DNA of 64,000 bases from Salipaludibacillus sp. LMS25 (GCF_024362805.1 NZ_CP093299.1:1488001-1552000); one strand, 5' to 3'. Positions 40,676 through 49,768 are shown, counted from the stretch's first letter. Notes: a model not told the origin generated them from the sequence alone. Program-made: numbers and translations.

Positions 40676-40824
40676 TATAACGAACCTTCAATCAGTGGGC
40701 GTTTTCGTTCTTCTCCCACTGATTGGGACTTGAGTCAATCAGGATATTAGCTCCCGTCTGTATAGATTTATGCTCTCCTCCCTATTTTGAGCCGGGAGTT
40801 TTACGGACGATGATCTGTGATAAC
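40676..40824 (+). repeat. Repeat B, slightly deleted (copy B7)
   Basis: It begins five bases after the pbpG stop. Hairpin 1 is intact with AATCAGTGGG/CCCACTGATT. The left arm of hairpin 2 has lost TTATCTCCC. The right edge is GTGATAAC. Confidence 0.88.
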
Positions 40825-40835
40825 CTCAAGATTTT

Positions 40836-40885
40836 AAAAAAAACAGACGAAGGGAATCGAATGCGATTCACCTTCGTCTGTTTTT
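40836..40885. terminator. Bidirectional terminator of pbpG and ywhD
   Basis: AAAAAAACAGACGAAGG and CCTTCGTCTGTTTTT arms with a further GAATCG/CGATTC pairing. It lies between convergent pbpG and ywhD. Confidence 0.9.
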
Positions 40886-40998
40886 GTCTTAGTGTTCCTA
40901 TGAGCGTGTGGCTATAGTTTACATAAGGATAGGAGATCAAGCAAGACAAAATTTAGAAATCTTTGCATCGCTCACACTTTTTATCCTATCCTGCGTTT

Positions 40999-41535
40999 TT
41001 ATGTCGTGCTTAGATCTTCCTTTAGCTGGGTGTCTGCCCGCTCCCACATGCCTGCATCAAAATCCATCAAAAATGTTTTTAATATGGCCTTTGATGCGTC
41101 ATCCATATGAGTGACGATGATTTTTCGTTTAAGCGATTTATCCATATGATTAACGTGTTCAGGCAAGCTTTTGTACCCTCTGCGAATGTCTCTGTCAACC
41201 GTCATTTCACAGCCTGTTACACCCACATATGCCGGTCCACCTTTTACTTGTTCAACCGTTACCCACACTAGCCAGTATGGACGCCCATTCGGAACTTCCT
41301 CTTTATCTTTTAAAAATTTGATGCCTTTTTCCACAACACTGCGGGCATGTAAAGCGCCCATATCCACAAACGCCTCTCCTGCTTTTACATCAACAAACAC
41401 AGGGGTGATGTTGTTTAAATTTAATGTCCCAACCCCAAATCCCCCGTGACCATCAGTAGAATCATTGCTTAAAATGTTAAAGCTTTTGCTCATTTTCTTA
41501 ATTTTTTCATTTTTCTCTTTATCAGCTTCGTTCAT
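40999..41535 (-). CDS. ywhD: YwhD family protein
   Basis: A conserved Bacillus protein of unknown function. The protein is 178 residues. It has the GGFGVGTLNLNNITPVFVD core, AFVDMGALHARS, and a C-terminal DFDAGMWERADTQL. ATG 41535 follows GGTGAGGG. It is convergent with pbpG across a shared terminator. B. subtilis has ywhC next, which is missing here; the next gene is the tautomerase. Confidence 0.88.
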   Translation of the reverse strand: MNEADKEKNEKIKKMSKSFNILSNDSTDGHGGFGVGTLNLNNITPVFVDVKAGEAFVDMGALHARSVVEKGIKFLKDKEEVPNGRPYWLVWVTVEQVKGGPAYVGVTGCEMTVDRDIRRGYKSLPEHVNHMDKSLKRKIIVTHMDDASKAILKTFLMDFDAGMWERADTQLKEDLSTT

Positions 41536-41744
41536 CTATTATCCCTCACCTTCACCGAGTCATCATCGTTTCTTCTAGTTTATCATAGAACGTTTTTGTC
41601 ATGCACAATTGGCATACCGCCTCTCGTTTGGCCATCATCAACGTGTAAGCAAAATGAAGGAATTGCGCCACATAGGTGTTGAAAGAAAGGGAAATGAATG
41701 GTTAAATAAAGACACACTCATGTGATGAAAGGAGTAATTAGTCT

Positions 41745-41933
41745 ATGCCGATTGTAACGATAAAAATGCTTGAAGGCCGTACAGATGACCAAAAACGTGC
41801 CCTCGTAAAAAAAGTGACAGAAGCCGTCACTGAAACAACACAGGCGCCTGCAGAAAGAGTGTCTGTGGTCATCGAAGAAATGTCTCCGGCTAATTTCGGA
41901 GTTGGTGGCACACGGGCTAGCGATAAAGCTTAA
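41745..41933 (+). CDS. ywhB: 4-oxalocrotonate tautomerase family protein (YwhB-like)
   Basis: A 62-residue tautomerase subunit with the catalytic N-terminal proline after Met (MPIVTIKMLEGR) and arginines in the RTDDQKRALVKKVTEA helix. Members form hexamers of small subunits that isomerise unsaturated keto acids; the true substrate in bacilli is unknown. AAAGGAG lies before the ATG. It has its own terminator shared with ywgA. Confidence 0.92.
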   Translation: MPIVTIKMLEGRTDDQKRALVKKVTEAVTETTQAPAERVSVVIEEMSPANFGVGGTRASDKA

Positions 41934-41950
41934 ACAGTCTATTAACTTGA

Positions 41951-41989
41951 AAAAAGTACTGTAAGACACTCTTGTCTCACAGTACTTTT
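41951..41989. terminator. Bidirectional terminator of ywhB and ywgA
   Basis: AAAAAGTACTGT-AGAC and GTCT-ACAGTACTTTT arms between the convergent genes. Confidence 0.88.
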
Positions 41990-42011
41990 CAAACGTGACA
42001 GGCCGTTCTCT

Positions 42012-42551
42012 TTATTGAATATCATCACTCAAACCAACAGCCCCACTGGCCGTTACGGCGCCTCTTAAGCGTTCAATAAAGCGATAGGCTTCTGCAATAT
42101 CTTCCTCAGTATAATTTTGCTTCGCTTTTAATTTAAACACTTTTTTCGTTACGTCTTCTTTCGATAACTCCTCAAAGAAAAGGACAGTAGACACTAATTC
42201 CAGAAATTTAGCACTTTGTTCATTGAGATGTTTAAGCATATGAGAAACGTCAGGAAAGTCTTCCCCTGCCATCGTCAAAAATTCAGCTCCCGCTTCCGCC
42301 AACGTATAGCGGTATTGCTGGTAGCCCGCTTTTTGCTCCTTCACTTCGGAAATAAAGGCTAGTTGACTCATCTCCTCAATTCTTAGCGTCAGCTCCTCAG
42401 AATATGGGCCATACATATGATACTGATATTTCTCGTAAAATGGCAATCCTAGCTTTTTAGCTATGTAAATCATCTTCTGAAGCTTTTTGCGCCCAACAAT
42501 TTCCCCAGTTTGTTGGAATAATGCTAAAAGCTTAGCGTGTTCATTCAGCAC
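42012..42551 (-). CDS. ywgA: YwgA family protein
   Basis: A 179-residue protein of unknown function. The N-terminal half reads GRKKLQKMIYIAKKLG and YGPYSEELTLRIEEM. It has the layout of the Panacea/SocA-type domain (lysine-leucine-glutamine helix and a GPYS turn), a possible but unproven relation. It starts two bases after the ywfO stop, so the two are co-translated. This order is conserved in B. subtilis. Confidence 0.85.
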   Translation of the reverse strand: MLNEHAKLLALFQQTGEIVGRKKLQKMIYIAKKLGLPFYEKYQYHMYGPYSEELTLRIEEMSQLAFISEVKEQKAGYQQYRYTLAEAGAEFLTMAGEDFPDVSHMLKHLNEQSAKFLELVSTVLFFEELSKEDVTKKVFKLKAKQNYTEEDIAEAYRFIERLRGAVTASGAVGLSDDIQ

Positions 42552-42553
42552 GG

Positions 42554-43858
42554 CTACCCCTCCTGCTTTAAAAGTAATGACAAAATCCGTTGTTTTTCTT
42601 CCCGAAATGTCGTATGATCGGTCAACAAATCTTTAGGAAAATAGAGTTTATGGTCCGTGCGTTTTCTCCCAGAAATCGCTTCGACCACGTCTGATTCCCT
42701 TGAGAGTTCTCGCAATTCTCCATTTGGCATCAACAGATGAATCGGCAATCGTTCATCTTTTTCGCCTGGCCGATAAAAATCGTACGGTAAATCAGAAGAG
42801 GAATCAATGACGAGATAATAGTCCGGGTTAAGCCCTATTTTCTCAAATAATTGTTGCAGCTCCGGCCAAATGAGCATCTGCTTACTCGGGTCACACTCCA
42901 CGTATTTAAATAAGCGTCGGTGCATAAACCGCTGGCATAGGTCGCTTAGAATGGCGTCTTTTTCATCTTCCCATGCTTGAAAATAGTAGAGAATAATTGA
43001 TTCATCCAATTTCAAGTAATCGTTTAACGTTACCTGCCCGTTAAACATCGACATGAAGTGAACGGGGGTGATCTGAAAATCGTACCCTTGCGCAAGTAAT
43101 TCTTTGGCGCGATTTAATATTTTGCAAAGGATTACTTCAGCACTTCGTGTCACGGGATGAAAGTACACTTGCCAGTACATTTGATAACGACTCATAATAT
43201 AATCTTCTACGGCGTGCATCCCACTATGTTTAAAGACCGCTTGATCTTCTTCAGGGCGCATCACTCGCAAAATACGTTCCATATCAAACTGCCCGTAACT
43301 AACACCTGTGTAAAACGCATCTCGCAACAAATAATCCATTCGGTCCGCATCAATTTGACTTGAAATTAAACTGACTAGCAGCTTATTATCATACGTTTTA
43401 GCAATGACATCGGCCACTTTGTTCGGAAAGTCATCACTCATCCTTTTGAGGACCGCATTAATTTCCGTCTCTCCCGTAATAATGTGACGCGTCCATTGCT
43501 CATGATCCATATGAAACACTTTTTCGAACGAGTGGGAAAAGGGCCCGTGTCCCACATCATGTAATAGGGCTGATGCTAAACATACTAGACGTTCATCAGC
43601 ATCCCATACCCCTTTTCGCTCTAAAATATCGACCATCCGTCGCATAATTTCATACACACCGAGTGAATGATTAAAGCGTGTATGCTCAGCACCATGAAAC
43701 GTCACATACGTCGTGCCCAGCTGCCGAATACGCCTTAGTCTTTGAAACTCTTTCGTGCCGATTAGTTCCCAAATAAGTTCATCTCTTACATGAATGTAAC
43801 GATGAACAGGATCTTTAAATACTTTTTCTTCTTCAAGCTTACCATCTGGCCTTGTCAT
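42554..43858 (-). CDS. ywfO: HD-domain nucleotide phosphohydrolase YwfO
   Basis: A metal-dependent HD hydrolase of the SAMHD1/dGTPase group; YwfO has been described as a dNTP hydrolase. About 434 residues. The metal residues are H in HTRFNHSLGVY, HD in ALLHDVGHGPFSHS and D in SQIDADRMDYLLRD. The C-terminal part is longer and regulatory. ATG 43858 follows AAGGAG and fits the family length; the frame upstream to 43879 is not needed. Confidence 0.92.
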   Translation of the reverse strand: MTRPDGKLEEEKVFKDPVHRYIHVRDELIWELIGTKEFQRLRRIRQLGTTYVTFHGAEHTRFNHSLGVYEIMRRMVDILERKGVWDADERLVCLASALLHDVGHGPFSHSFEKVFHMDHEQWTRHIITGETEINAVLKRMSDDFPNKVADVIAKTYDNKLLVSLISSQIDADRMDYLLRDAFYTGVSYGQFDMERILRVMRPEEDQAVFKHSGMHAVEDYIMSRYQMYWQVYFHPVTRSAEVILCKILNRAKELLAQGYDFQITPVHFMSMFNGQVTLNDYLKLDESIILYYFQAWEDEKDAILSDLCQRFMHRRLFKYVECDPSKQMLIWPELQQLFEKIGLNPDYYLVIDSSSDLPYDFYRPGEKDERLPIHLLMPNGELRELSRESDVVEAISGRKRTDHKLYFPKDLLTDHTTFREEKQRILSLLLKQEG

Positions 43859-44007
43859 GTCGTCGGTGACTCCTTCCATGTCTAACTGTGACGTTCTGCT
43901 CTAGTATCTTCTTTTATTATACTAGACAAGTGTCAAATTGGCACCCGCTTCCCTCTAATAGACGCCATTTTTTAACAAGAAAGGGATTTATCCTTTAGTT
44001 ACTTGTA

Positions 44008-44047
44008 AAAAAACTGCAGGCGGTTGTGATCACTCATCCGCCTGCAG
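44008..44047 (-). terminator. Terminator downstream of the DUF1450 gene
   Basis: CTGCAGGCGG and CCGCCTGCAG arms (44014-44023 and 44038-44047). A run of seven T follows on the minus strand. It lies about 95 bases past the gene, with short repeat A9 between. Confidence 0.9.
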
Positions 44048-44063
44048 AAACGTCATTTTAAAC

Positions 44064-44118
44064 TTTATCCCACTCTTAAGGGTCAGTAAAACTCCCACTG
44101 ATTGAAGCTTAGCTTTAT
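44064..44118 (-). repeat. Repeat A, short form (copy A9)
   Basis: A 55-bp reverse copy with TTTAT at 44064-44068 and 44114-44118. Inserted between the stop of the DUF1450 gene and its terminator. Confidence 0.94.
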
Positions 44119-44140
44119 ATGTCCATAACGTGGCCACACA

Positions 44141-44362
44141 TTATTTCATTCGCTTTTTTACTTTCTCAATTAATTGATCCTCATCTGGAGCCGTTACAGG
44201 ACGGTCATTGACGAACGCAAAAGCCTTTTTACGCCCCGGTCCACAGTATGATTGACACCCGATATCTATGTTCGCCTCTGGATCTAGTTTTTTTAACTTC
44301 GGAAGTAATGTTTTAATATTAGTGGCCTGGCAATCATCACAAATTTTAAATTCGTTTGCCAT
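44141..44362 (-). CDS. DUF1450 protein (YuzB-like)
   Basis: A 73-residue cysteine-rich small protein: two cysteines in [10 protein letters not shown] and one in [19 protein letters not shown] (four in all). This is the DUF1450 pattern, a thioredoxin-like ferredoxin fold possibly binding iron-sulfur. An AGGACGTGG site lies before the ATG. Function unknown. A single-gene unit with a strong terminator. Confidence 0.85.
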   Translation of the reverse strand: MANEFKICDDCQATNIKTLLPKLKKLDPEANIDIGCQSYCGPGRKKAFAFVNDRPVTAPDEDQLIEKVKKRMK

Positions 44363-44476
44363 TTGACACCACGTCCTTTTTAAGTCAATCTCCTCTATGA
44401 TGGTTACTGATGTATTTTACAACTTCTTAATAGTAAATTGCAATAACCTTGTTTAAACTGTTTAAAAGAAATATGA

Positions 44477-44482
44477 TATAAT
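44477..44482 (+). promoter_or_regulatory. -10 hexamer TATAAT upstream of lipL
   Basis: TATAAT lies 59 bases before the lipL start, in an A/T-rich stretch. The -35 is poor (TAAACT at 17 bases), so this is a candidate SigA promoter only. Confidence 0.4.
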
Positions 44483-44540
44483 TTTCTCCGTATAGCACTT
44501 AAAATGCTATATTTTAAGGAATGACAGAGGAGTTAAAACT

Positions 44541-45380
44541 ATGATAAACCAACTACTTCACCGGAAACAATGGCTGTTTTATGATCAAGCTTTCTCCGGT
44601 TTAACGATGAATCCCATCCATTCGTTTGCGATGGATGATACTTTATGTCAAAAAGCGGCTAGTCTACAAGATTCGGCATTCGCCCGTTCATGGGTTCACG
44701 ACAAAACAGTCGTCCTCGGCATTCAAGATAGCCGCCTTCCCTTTATTAAAGACGGTATTCGTTTTCTTCACGAGAAAGGCTATGACGTGATCGTAAGGAA
44801 TTCAGGTGGTTTAGCAGTCGTGTTGGACCCTGGCATTTACAACTTATCTCTTATTTTCAAAGAGGAAAAAGGTCTGACAATTGATCACGGCTACGAGATG
44901 ATGGTGAGGCTGACCCGGGGGCTTATCGAGGAGCTGGGTGCGGACATCGTCGATGGTGAAATTAAAGAATCTTATTGCCCTGGCCGTTATGACTTAAGCG
45001 TTAACGGTCAAAAATTCGCTGGCATTTCTCAACGACGGTTACGGGGTGGGGTGGCGGTGCAAATTTATTTAGCGATGAGTGGCAGCGGCTCACAGCGTGC
45101 TAGTCTTATTCGCGATTTTTATACATATGCCGTAAACCAAGCAGAGACAAAATTTAAGTATCCACACATTTCCCCAGAGAAAATGGCGTCACTTGAAGAA
45201 TTAGCAGGTTGTCATTACACAGCTGAAACGTTGAACCATCGGCTTTTACTCCAACTCCAACAATTAAGCGATCGTTTAACAACTTATCAGTTGAACGAAG
45301 AAGATTGGTCTGTGTATGAAAATAACATCGCACGCATGGTCAAACGAAACGAGAAATTGCCATTACCTGATCATTCTTAA
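44541..45380 (+). CDS. lipL: Octanoyl-[GcvH]:protein N-octanoyltransferase LipL
   Basis: Moves octanoyl groups from GcvH to the E2 subunits of 2-oxo acid dehydrogenases in the Bacillus lipoylation relay. The protein is 279 residues of the biotin/lipoate ligase fold. It shows VIVRNSGGLAVVLDPG and the catalytic Cys146 in KESYCPGRYDLSVNGQKF. AGGAGT lies before the ATG. It matches B. subtilis ywfL in position, next to ywfO. It is the last backbone gene before the accessory region. Confidence 0.93.
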   Translation: MINQLLHRKQWLFYDQAFSGLTMNPIHSFAMDDTLCQKAASLQDSAFARSWVHDKTVVLGIQDSRLPFIKDGIRFLHEKGYDVIVRNSGGLAVVLDPGIYNLSLIFKEEKGLTIDHGYEMMVRLTRGLIEELGADIVDGEIKESYCPGRYDLSVNGQKFAGISQRRLRGGVAVQIYLAMSGSGSQRASLIRDFYTYAVNQAETKFKYPHISPEKMASLEELAGCHYTAETLNHRLLLQLQQLSDRLTTYQLNEEDWSVYENNIARMVKRNEKLPLPDHS

Positions 45381-45611
45381 CAAGGGGATTACAGTTTCCT
45401 TGTCTTTATAGCAGATGGTTGCGGCACGCGTGTTTTTTATTGATAAGGGTTCGTGTCTCAACGTTTTCTTTATGTGAGCTTCAGTGTTTTATATTTTAAG
45501 ATTTGAATGACTGTCATAATTCAAAAAATAAAATTCGAATAATGACTATGACCTTCACTTTAGACTGGGCTTCATCCTCTGGGAGTCGCCGTCTTACGTT
45601 TCAGTCACTTA

Positions 45612-45694
45612 TTATCACTGATAACCGTCCGTTAAACTTCCAGCTCAAGCGAGAGATAACAGACGACAATGTCCTGATTGAAGGTTCATTTTAT
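45612..45694 (-). repeat. Repeat B, deleted form (copy B8)
   Basis: On the minus strand it reads ATAAAATGAACCTTCAATCA, GGACATTGTC, TCTGTTATCTCTCGC and ends AACGGACGGTTATCAGTG. Hairpin 1 and part of hairpin 2 are missing. It is the main content of the gene-free stretch 45381-45813. Confidence 0.7.
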
Positions 45695-45757
45695 CATCCG
45701 CATCATATAATAGTGTTGTTACTTTTAAAACATCATTCTAAAATTGATTCATTTGAG

Positions 45758-45787
45758 AAAAAAGGCTGTTTACTCCCTTAACAGCCT
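45758..45787 (-). terminator. Terminator of the accessory lipase locus
   Basis: AGGCTGTT and AACAGCCT arms with a 9-base loop. Followed on the minus strand by TTTTTTCTC. It is 27 bases past the last gene of the locus. Confidence 0.85.
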
Positions 45788-45813
45788 ACCCGACCTCGCG
45801 GATTCTTTATGTA

Positions 45814-46113
45814 TTATGCAAATGTTTTACGGAAACTTTCCCATTCTTCATTTAAATGGTACATATCATTTAAAATTTGAAGTAATTCCAAAACGATTTC
45901 ATCTCGATATTTCCTACGCATAGACGTAAAGATTTCTAGATACATAGATTGAATCATCATTTCAAGGAGATACATTTGTATGATGACCTCTTGATTTCTT
46001 TCATCTTGATTTTTTTCTCTTTCACTTAACGCCTCAATTTCGTTTTTAGCGGTCTTTAAAAAGCCATTAACTTCATTATTAAACTCCATTTTTTCAACAT
46101 AGTCTTTATTCAT
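45814..46113 (-). CDS. Small helical protein, partner of the lipase-like protein (unknown)
   Basis: A 99-residue protein, predicted almost wholly alpha-helical and charged, with a hydrophobic central MYLLEMMIQSMYLEIFTSM stretch. It has no signal peptide. Its ATG directly abuts the toxin stop, so it is made with it. Size and position recall the small helical partners (WXG/Lap type) of type VII secreted effectors, but there is no WXG motif and the role is an inference. I do not recognise the family. Confidence 0.6.
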   Translation of the reverse strand: MNKDYVEKMEFNNEVNGFLKTAKNEIEALSEREKNQDERNQEVIIQMYLLEMMIQSMYLEIFTSMRRKYRDEIVLELLQILNDMYHLNEEWESFRKTFA

Positions 46114-47529
46114 CTATAGTATCATTGGCTTTTTACTTCCTTTTATATTTAGAGCTGACATCATATCCATAATCTCCAAGTGGTGTGCAGTTTCTTGCAG
46201 CCTTGATGCAAACTGTGATAGTCTTTGCTGTAAATTATGATTTTTTTCAAGTAGCTCGGTTAAATGCGAGTTATCATAACATCTATATTTCCCATCGATT
46301 AAATAGTTCCCTTTAAACTCACTTATTTTATCAACTCTAGGATCACCGCATGCTGTCATCCCAATAACGTCCTTGTCATATTCAATTTCCATAATACCAC
46401 TTTCAGCTTTGTCGATGATGCCACGTATTTCTCCGCTTATATCCTCTTCCATACTCTCATGAAGACCTAGGGCTTTCTTTAGCTGAGGAACAATCTCACT
46501 TTCCAGCAAGTTTGCTAAATCAAGATACCGTTGCTTGTTGAATTCTATCTCTGTCCCTCCAATAGCACCGTTTGTATAAGTGAAAGGTGACAGTTTAAAG
46601 ATATCAATTAAGGACCCATCCAACCCTCTGTAGGCCCCGTTTGAATGCTGTTCAATCCATCCTTTAAGATTTCTTGATCTAATCATATCTCGATACATCC
46701 TACTGTATTCACTAATCCCATCTGGAAGACTATCTTTCAACGCTGGTCTATCATCCTCCATATGGTACACCTGAAAGGGCATCCCTTCCATACTTCTACC
46801 AGAGCCCTCCATTGTTATATAGCGGAATAGTCGTTCAAGACCTGCTATTTCATCATCATAGACGAAGACATTGATATTATCATAATGCACATCATCATCA
46901 AGCATTTTACGAAATTCTTTATCTAAAGCGGTTGGGTTATAGGCATTAACCTGAACATTAGGGTAAGTCATGCCTATTTGCATCGCAATTTTCCCTGCCA
47001 TCGAATGACCATCCACTGTTATTTTAGCGTCAGGGTATTTTTCGATTAAATCGCCAACATATTCAATCGCTTCTTCACTGTAATCAAACGATCTATTGTT
47101 GAGCGTATGATGTACTGTCTGTTCCCAATCCAGTACATCATCAAATGTTGTACCAGGTATAACAACGACAATCTCATCTGGGTCTGATGGATCTCCTCTT
47201 GTAATTGCATTAATATGATTGCCAGTTTCAACTTCTTTTCCCCTTCCAGGCATTCCCTCCATCAAATATCTGCTACTTTCAACTTCTGCAGTTGTATTGA
47301 AGTATTGAGGGACGCCTTCAACTAAATAAACATTTTCATCTTCAAGCTCTTTTCTATAACCCCTTATTATGTCATTTAGAATTTCATCTAGTTCTTCTTG
47401 ACTAGTATTTCCATTAATTCTAGCTGCATGATTCTCTGAAATATAACTTAACTTCATCCCTATAAGTTGATGTTCTGCATCCGTAAAAGTTTCATTTCTA
47501 GTATTATTTTCCCCTTCACTACTAATCAA
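46114..47529 (-). CDS. Lipase-like alpha/beta-hydrolase protein, probable toxin
   Basis: A 471-residue protein with no signal peptide. It has an N-terminal conserved block with FTDAEHQL and QYFNTTAEVES. A lipase-class-3-like domain (about 118-330) carries VVVIPGTTFDD and the serine elbow GHSMAG (Ser176; the fifth position is Ala, not Gly). A helical C-terminal region (about 335-471) ends with a long heptad-rich helix. The TTG start overlaps the stop of the preceding gene behind AGGAGGTGAG. The order lipase domain then helical targeting region recalls the S. aureus TslA toxin, but that is a resemblance in layout only. It is the only full copy in the locus. Confidence 0.75.
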   Translation of the reverse strand: MISSEGENNTRNETFTDAEHQLIGMKLSYISENHAARINGNTSQEELDEILNDIIRGYRKELEDENVYLVEGVPQYFNTTAEVESSRYLMEGMPGRGKEVETGNHINAITRGDPSDPDEIVVVIPGTTFDDVLDWEQTVHHTLNNRSFDYSEEAIEYVGDLIEKYPDAKITVDGHSMAGKIAMQIGMTYPNVQVNAYNPTALDKEFRKMLDDDVHYDNINVFVYDDEIAGLERLFRYITMEGSGRSMEGMPFQVYHMEDDRPALKDSLPDGISEYSRMYRDMIRSRNLKGWIEQHSNGAYRGLDGSLIDIFKLSPFTYTNGAIGGTEIEFNKQRYLDLANLLESEIVPQLKKALGLHESMEEDISGEIRGIIDKAESGIMEIEYDKDVIGMTACGDPRVDKISEFKGNYLIDGKYRCYDNSHLTELLEKNHNLQQRLSQFASRLQETAHHLEIMDMMSALNIKGSKKPMIL

Positions 47530-48296
47530 TCATTCTCACCTCCTAATACCGTGAAGTAATCGTACAACCCTTCTACCCCAACACCTGTCGCCGGGTCTCT
47601 TACACCAATCTGAGCATGATAATTAGCCGGTGGTAGCAAAGATATTAATTCTTCTCGCATTTCATTTGCTAAGATATCGTCAATACCTTCTTTTGTTCCA
47701 ATAATTGAAAATTCAGCACCTAATCTCCTTAATCTACCTATTTCTTCCTGGATATATTTCTGGAAATAATTCATATCATAATTACTCTCTCTAAAAACAT
47801 TTTCTAACTCATCATTTATCTCATTTGAAAAACCTAGACTAGTATTAAAATACTGAATTTTAGCTTCCTCGGGACGTAATGAATCTTTAATTCCTATACT
47901 TTTCAAATACTCGATTGCAGGCTTAAACTCCTCGTACCTCTCTTCTAAATAAAGCTCGTTAAATATACTTACAGTGATATTATTATCGGAATTTATATGT
48001 AAGGTATTGGGGTCCCCTACTAGAACATACGAAAAAAAAGGCTCTCCATGATAATAGATTTTCACCCTAAATTCTTCTTCTCCAGTAGGAAATGTTATTG
48101 GTTCCATTATTCTTTTAATTTCTACTTTATCTGGATCTAGCTTATATCTTTCCACATAATTTCTAACATTCTCTTCAATGTCCTCTCGGTGTCTCTCTGA
48201 CCAGTCACCTGAATTTTTATTCATAAATAATCCTCCCCCTAGCATCATTAACACGAATAATGCTATTCCTGCAATAACGACTTTTTTATGTTTCAA
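47526..48296 (-). CDS. Membrane-anchored protein, paralogue 1 (probable immunity protein)
   Basis: A 256-residue protein with an N-terminal membrane anchor (about 6-25, no lipobox Cys) and a soluble extracellular domain. The first 55 residues are almost the same in all four paralogues of this locus; the rest is diverged but keeps PTGEEEF, FNELYL and SLRPEEA-type motifs. It starts with TTG behind AAAGGAG. It is immediately before, and coupled to, the only intact lipase gene, so it is the best candidate for its cognate immunity protein. Family not recognised. Confidence 0.65.
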   Translation of the reverse strand: MKHKKVVIAGIALFVLMMLGGGLFMNKNSGDWSERHREDIEENVRNYVERYKLDPDKVEIKRIMEPITFPTGEEEFRVKIYYHGEPFFSYVLVGDPNTLHINSDNNITVSIFNELYLEERYEEFKPAIEYLKSIGIKDSLRPEEAKIQYFNTSLGFSNEINDELENVFRESNYDMNYFQKYIQEEIGRLRRLGAEFSIIGTKEGIDDILANEMREELISLLPPANYHAQIGVRDPATGVGVEGLYDYFTVLGGEND

Positions 48297-48500
48297 AACG
48301 GTACTCCTTTCTCAAAAAGCTAAAGCTCAGTAGTAGATGTAGCCATTTCAGGAATAATATTCCTAATTATAAATGACCTGTGGCTTTATTTTCAACAATA
48401 GAACCGAAAATGAGTAAATGCTCCTAATTAAGTAATAGGACTAAAGAATGTGCTAGTATTATTTTTATCAAACCTAAACAGTAAAAAATCCACCCTCCGG
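48297..48500 (-). repeat. Spacer copy 1 (about 200 bp) between truncated toxin and immunity gene
   Basis: This spacer is nearly identical to 50583-50783, including the CCGGAGGGTGGATTTTTTAC segment after the stop and a TATAAT hexamer (minus strand). The two spacers, with the 3' ends of the flanking truncated genes, mark a recent duplication. It may carry a promoter for the next unit. It has an unoccupied ATAAA (TTATAAATGACC) at the site where copy A10 sits upstream of the fourth unit. Confidence 0.8.
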
Positions 48501-48854
48501 TCAAAGAACGTTACTCTCATCCGAAATTGATGGATCTCCTCTTGTGATCGCGTTAATATGATTGCCAGTTTCAACTTCTCTTGACGCCATTTCCTCCGTC
48601 AAATATCTGCTACTTTCAACTTCTGCAGTTGTATTGAAGTATTGAGGGACGCCGTCAACAAAGTTTAAGTTTCTATCATCTAAGGCAACCCTGTATTCTT
48701 CTAACATTCTTCTCTCTAAATCTCTTTCATCAATGTATTCTCCACTATTTCTAACATGACTTTCAGCCTCATAGCTTGTTTTCATAGCTAAAAGTTGATG
48801 TTCTGCTTTAGTGAAATCTGACTCCTTTCCAATCCCATTTGCATTTTCTACCAT
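48501..48854 (-). pseudogene. Truncated lipase-like gene, N-terminal part only (unit 2)
   Basis: A 117-residue frame beginning MVENANGIGKESDF (ATG 48854 behind GAGGTG). It matches the first 115 residues of the full lipase: FTKAEHQLLAMKTSYEAES, QYFNTTAEVESSRYL and ETGNHINAITRGDPS. It then ends ISDESNVL and stop, before the catalytic domain. It is either a decayed toxin or a retained N-terminal partner. Confidence 0.7.
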
Positions 48855-48864
48855 CAATTTCACC

Positions 48865-49614
48865 TCATTCTATAGTTATATATTCAAATATTCCTTGGCT
48901 TTCACCAGTAGCTAAATTTTTTTCTCCAATTTGTAAATAATAATCAGATGAAGGTAGGATCTGCTTTAAATCTTTACTTATTTCATCTATCCTTTCCTCC
49001 TTCAACCCTTCAATGTTACCTATTATTTCAACTCTATCTAATTCGCTTATTATTTCTAAATTTTCATTAATATATTTTTTAAGTCCAGTTAAGTCGTCCT
49101 CAGAGTAATATGCTTTTTTTAAACTTTCATTAATTTCAGACGCTAATCCTACACTTGTCTGAAGAAACCGCACCTTATTCTCAGTTGGACGCAAAGGATC
49201 CTGAACATTTAAATTATCTAAATATTCTATTGCGGGTTTAAACTCTTCATATCTTGCCTGTAAATAGAGCTCATTAAACACTTTAACAACGATATAGTCA
49301 TTGCGGTCATAGATTGATAGTGACTTTGGGTCACCTGTTAAAGACATCGAGAAATAAGGCTCACCATGGTAATAAATATACACCATAAATTCTTCTTCCC
49401 CTGTTGGATATTTTTTCGGATTATGTATTCTTTCAATTTCTACTTTCTCTGGATCTAGCTTATATCTTTCCACATAATTTCTAACATTCTCTTCAATGTC
49501 CTCTCGGTGTCTCTCTGACCAGTCACCTGAATTTTTATTCATAAATAATCCTCCCCCTAGCATCACTAACACAAATAATGCTACTCCTGCGATAACGACT
49601 TTTTTATGTTTCAA
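48865..49614 (-). CDS. Membrane-anchored protein, paralogue 2 (probable immunity protein)
   Basis: A 250-residue paralogue with the same N-terminal anchor and the conserved first 55 residues. It starts with TTG 49614 behind GGGAGC. The body is diverged (TGEEEFMVYIYYHGEPYFSMSL; NELYLQARYEEFKPAIEYLDNLNVQDPLRPTE). Its start overlaps the frame of the remnant toxin 3 gene by 11 bases. It is followed by the truncated unit 2 lipase frame. Confidence 0.63.
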   Translation of the reverse strand: MKHKKVVIAGVALFVLVMLGGGLFMNKNSGDWSERHREDIEENVRNYVERYKLDPEKVEIERIHNPKKYPTGEEEFMVYIYYHGEPYFSMSLTGDPKSLSIYDRNDYIVVKVFNELYLQARYEEFKPAIEYLDNLNVQDPLRPTENKVRFLQTSVGLASEINESLKKAYYSEDDLTGLKKYINENLEIISELDRVEIIGNIEGLKEERIDEISKDLKQILPSSDYYLQIGEKNLATGESQGIFEYITIE

Positions 49615-49768
49615 AACAGTGCTCCCTTCTCGAAAAACTAAAGCCAAGTAGTAAATATAAAAGACCTGTAGTTTCATTTTCTGCTCGATAACTTATCTTC
49701 ATAGCCAAAAGCTGATGTTCAGCCTCTGTAAACGAACTTATCCTTTCTAGATTACCTTCAATATTCAT
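49604..49768 (-). pseudogene. Toxin remnant of unit 3 (first 30 codons)
   Basis: From ATG 49768 the frame reads MNIEGNLERISSFTEAEHQL and AMKISYRAEN, the conserved start of the lipase family. It then runs on into the leader of paralogue 2 and stops at 49604-49606. The rest of the gene is deleted. With it, every immunity paralogue is followed by at least a piece of lipase gene. Confidence 0.75.
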
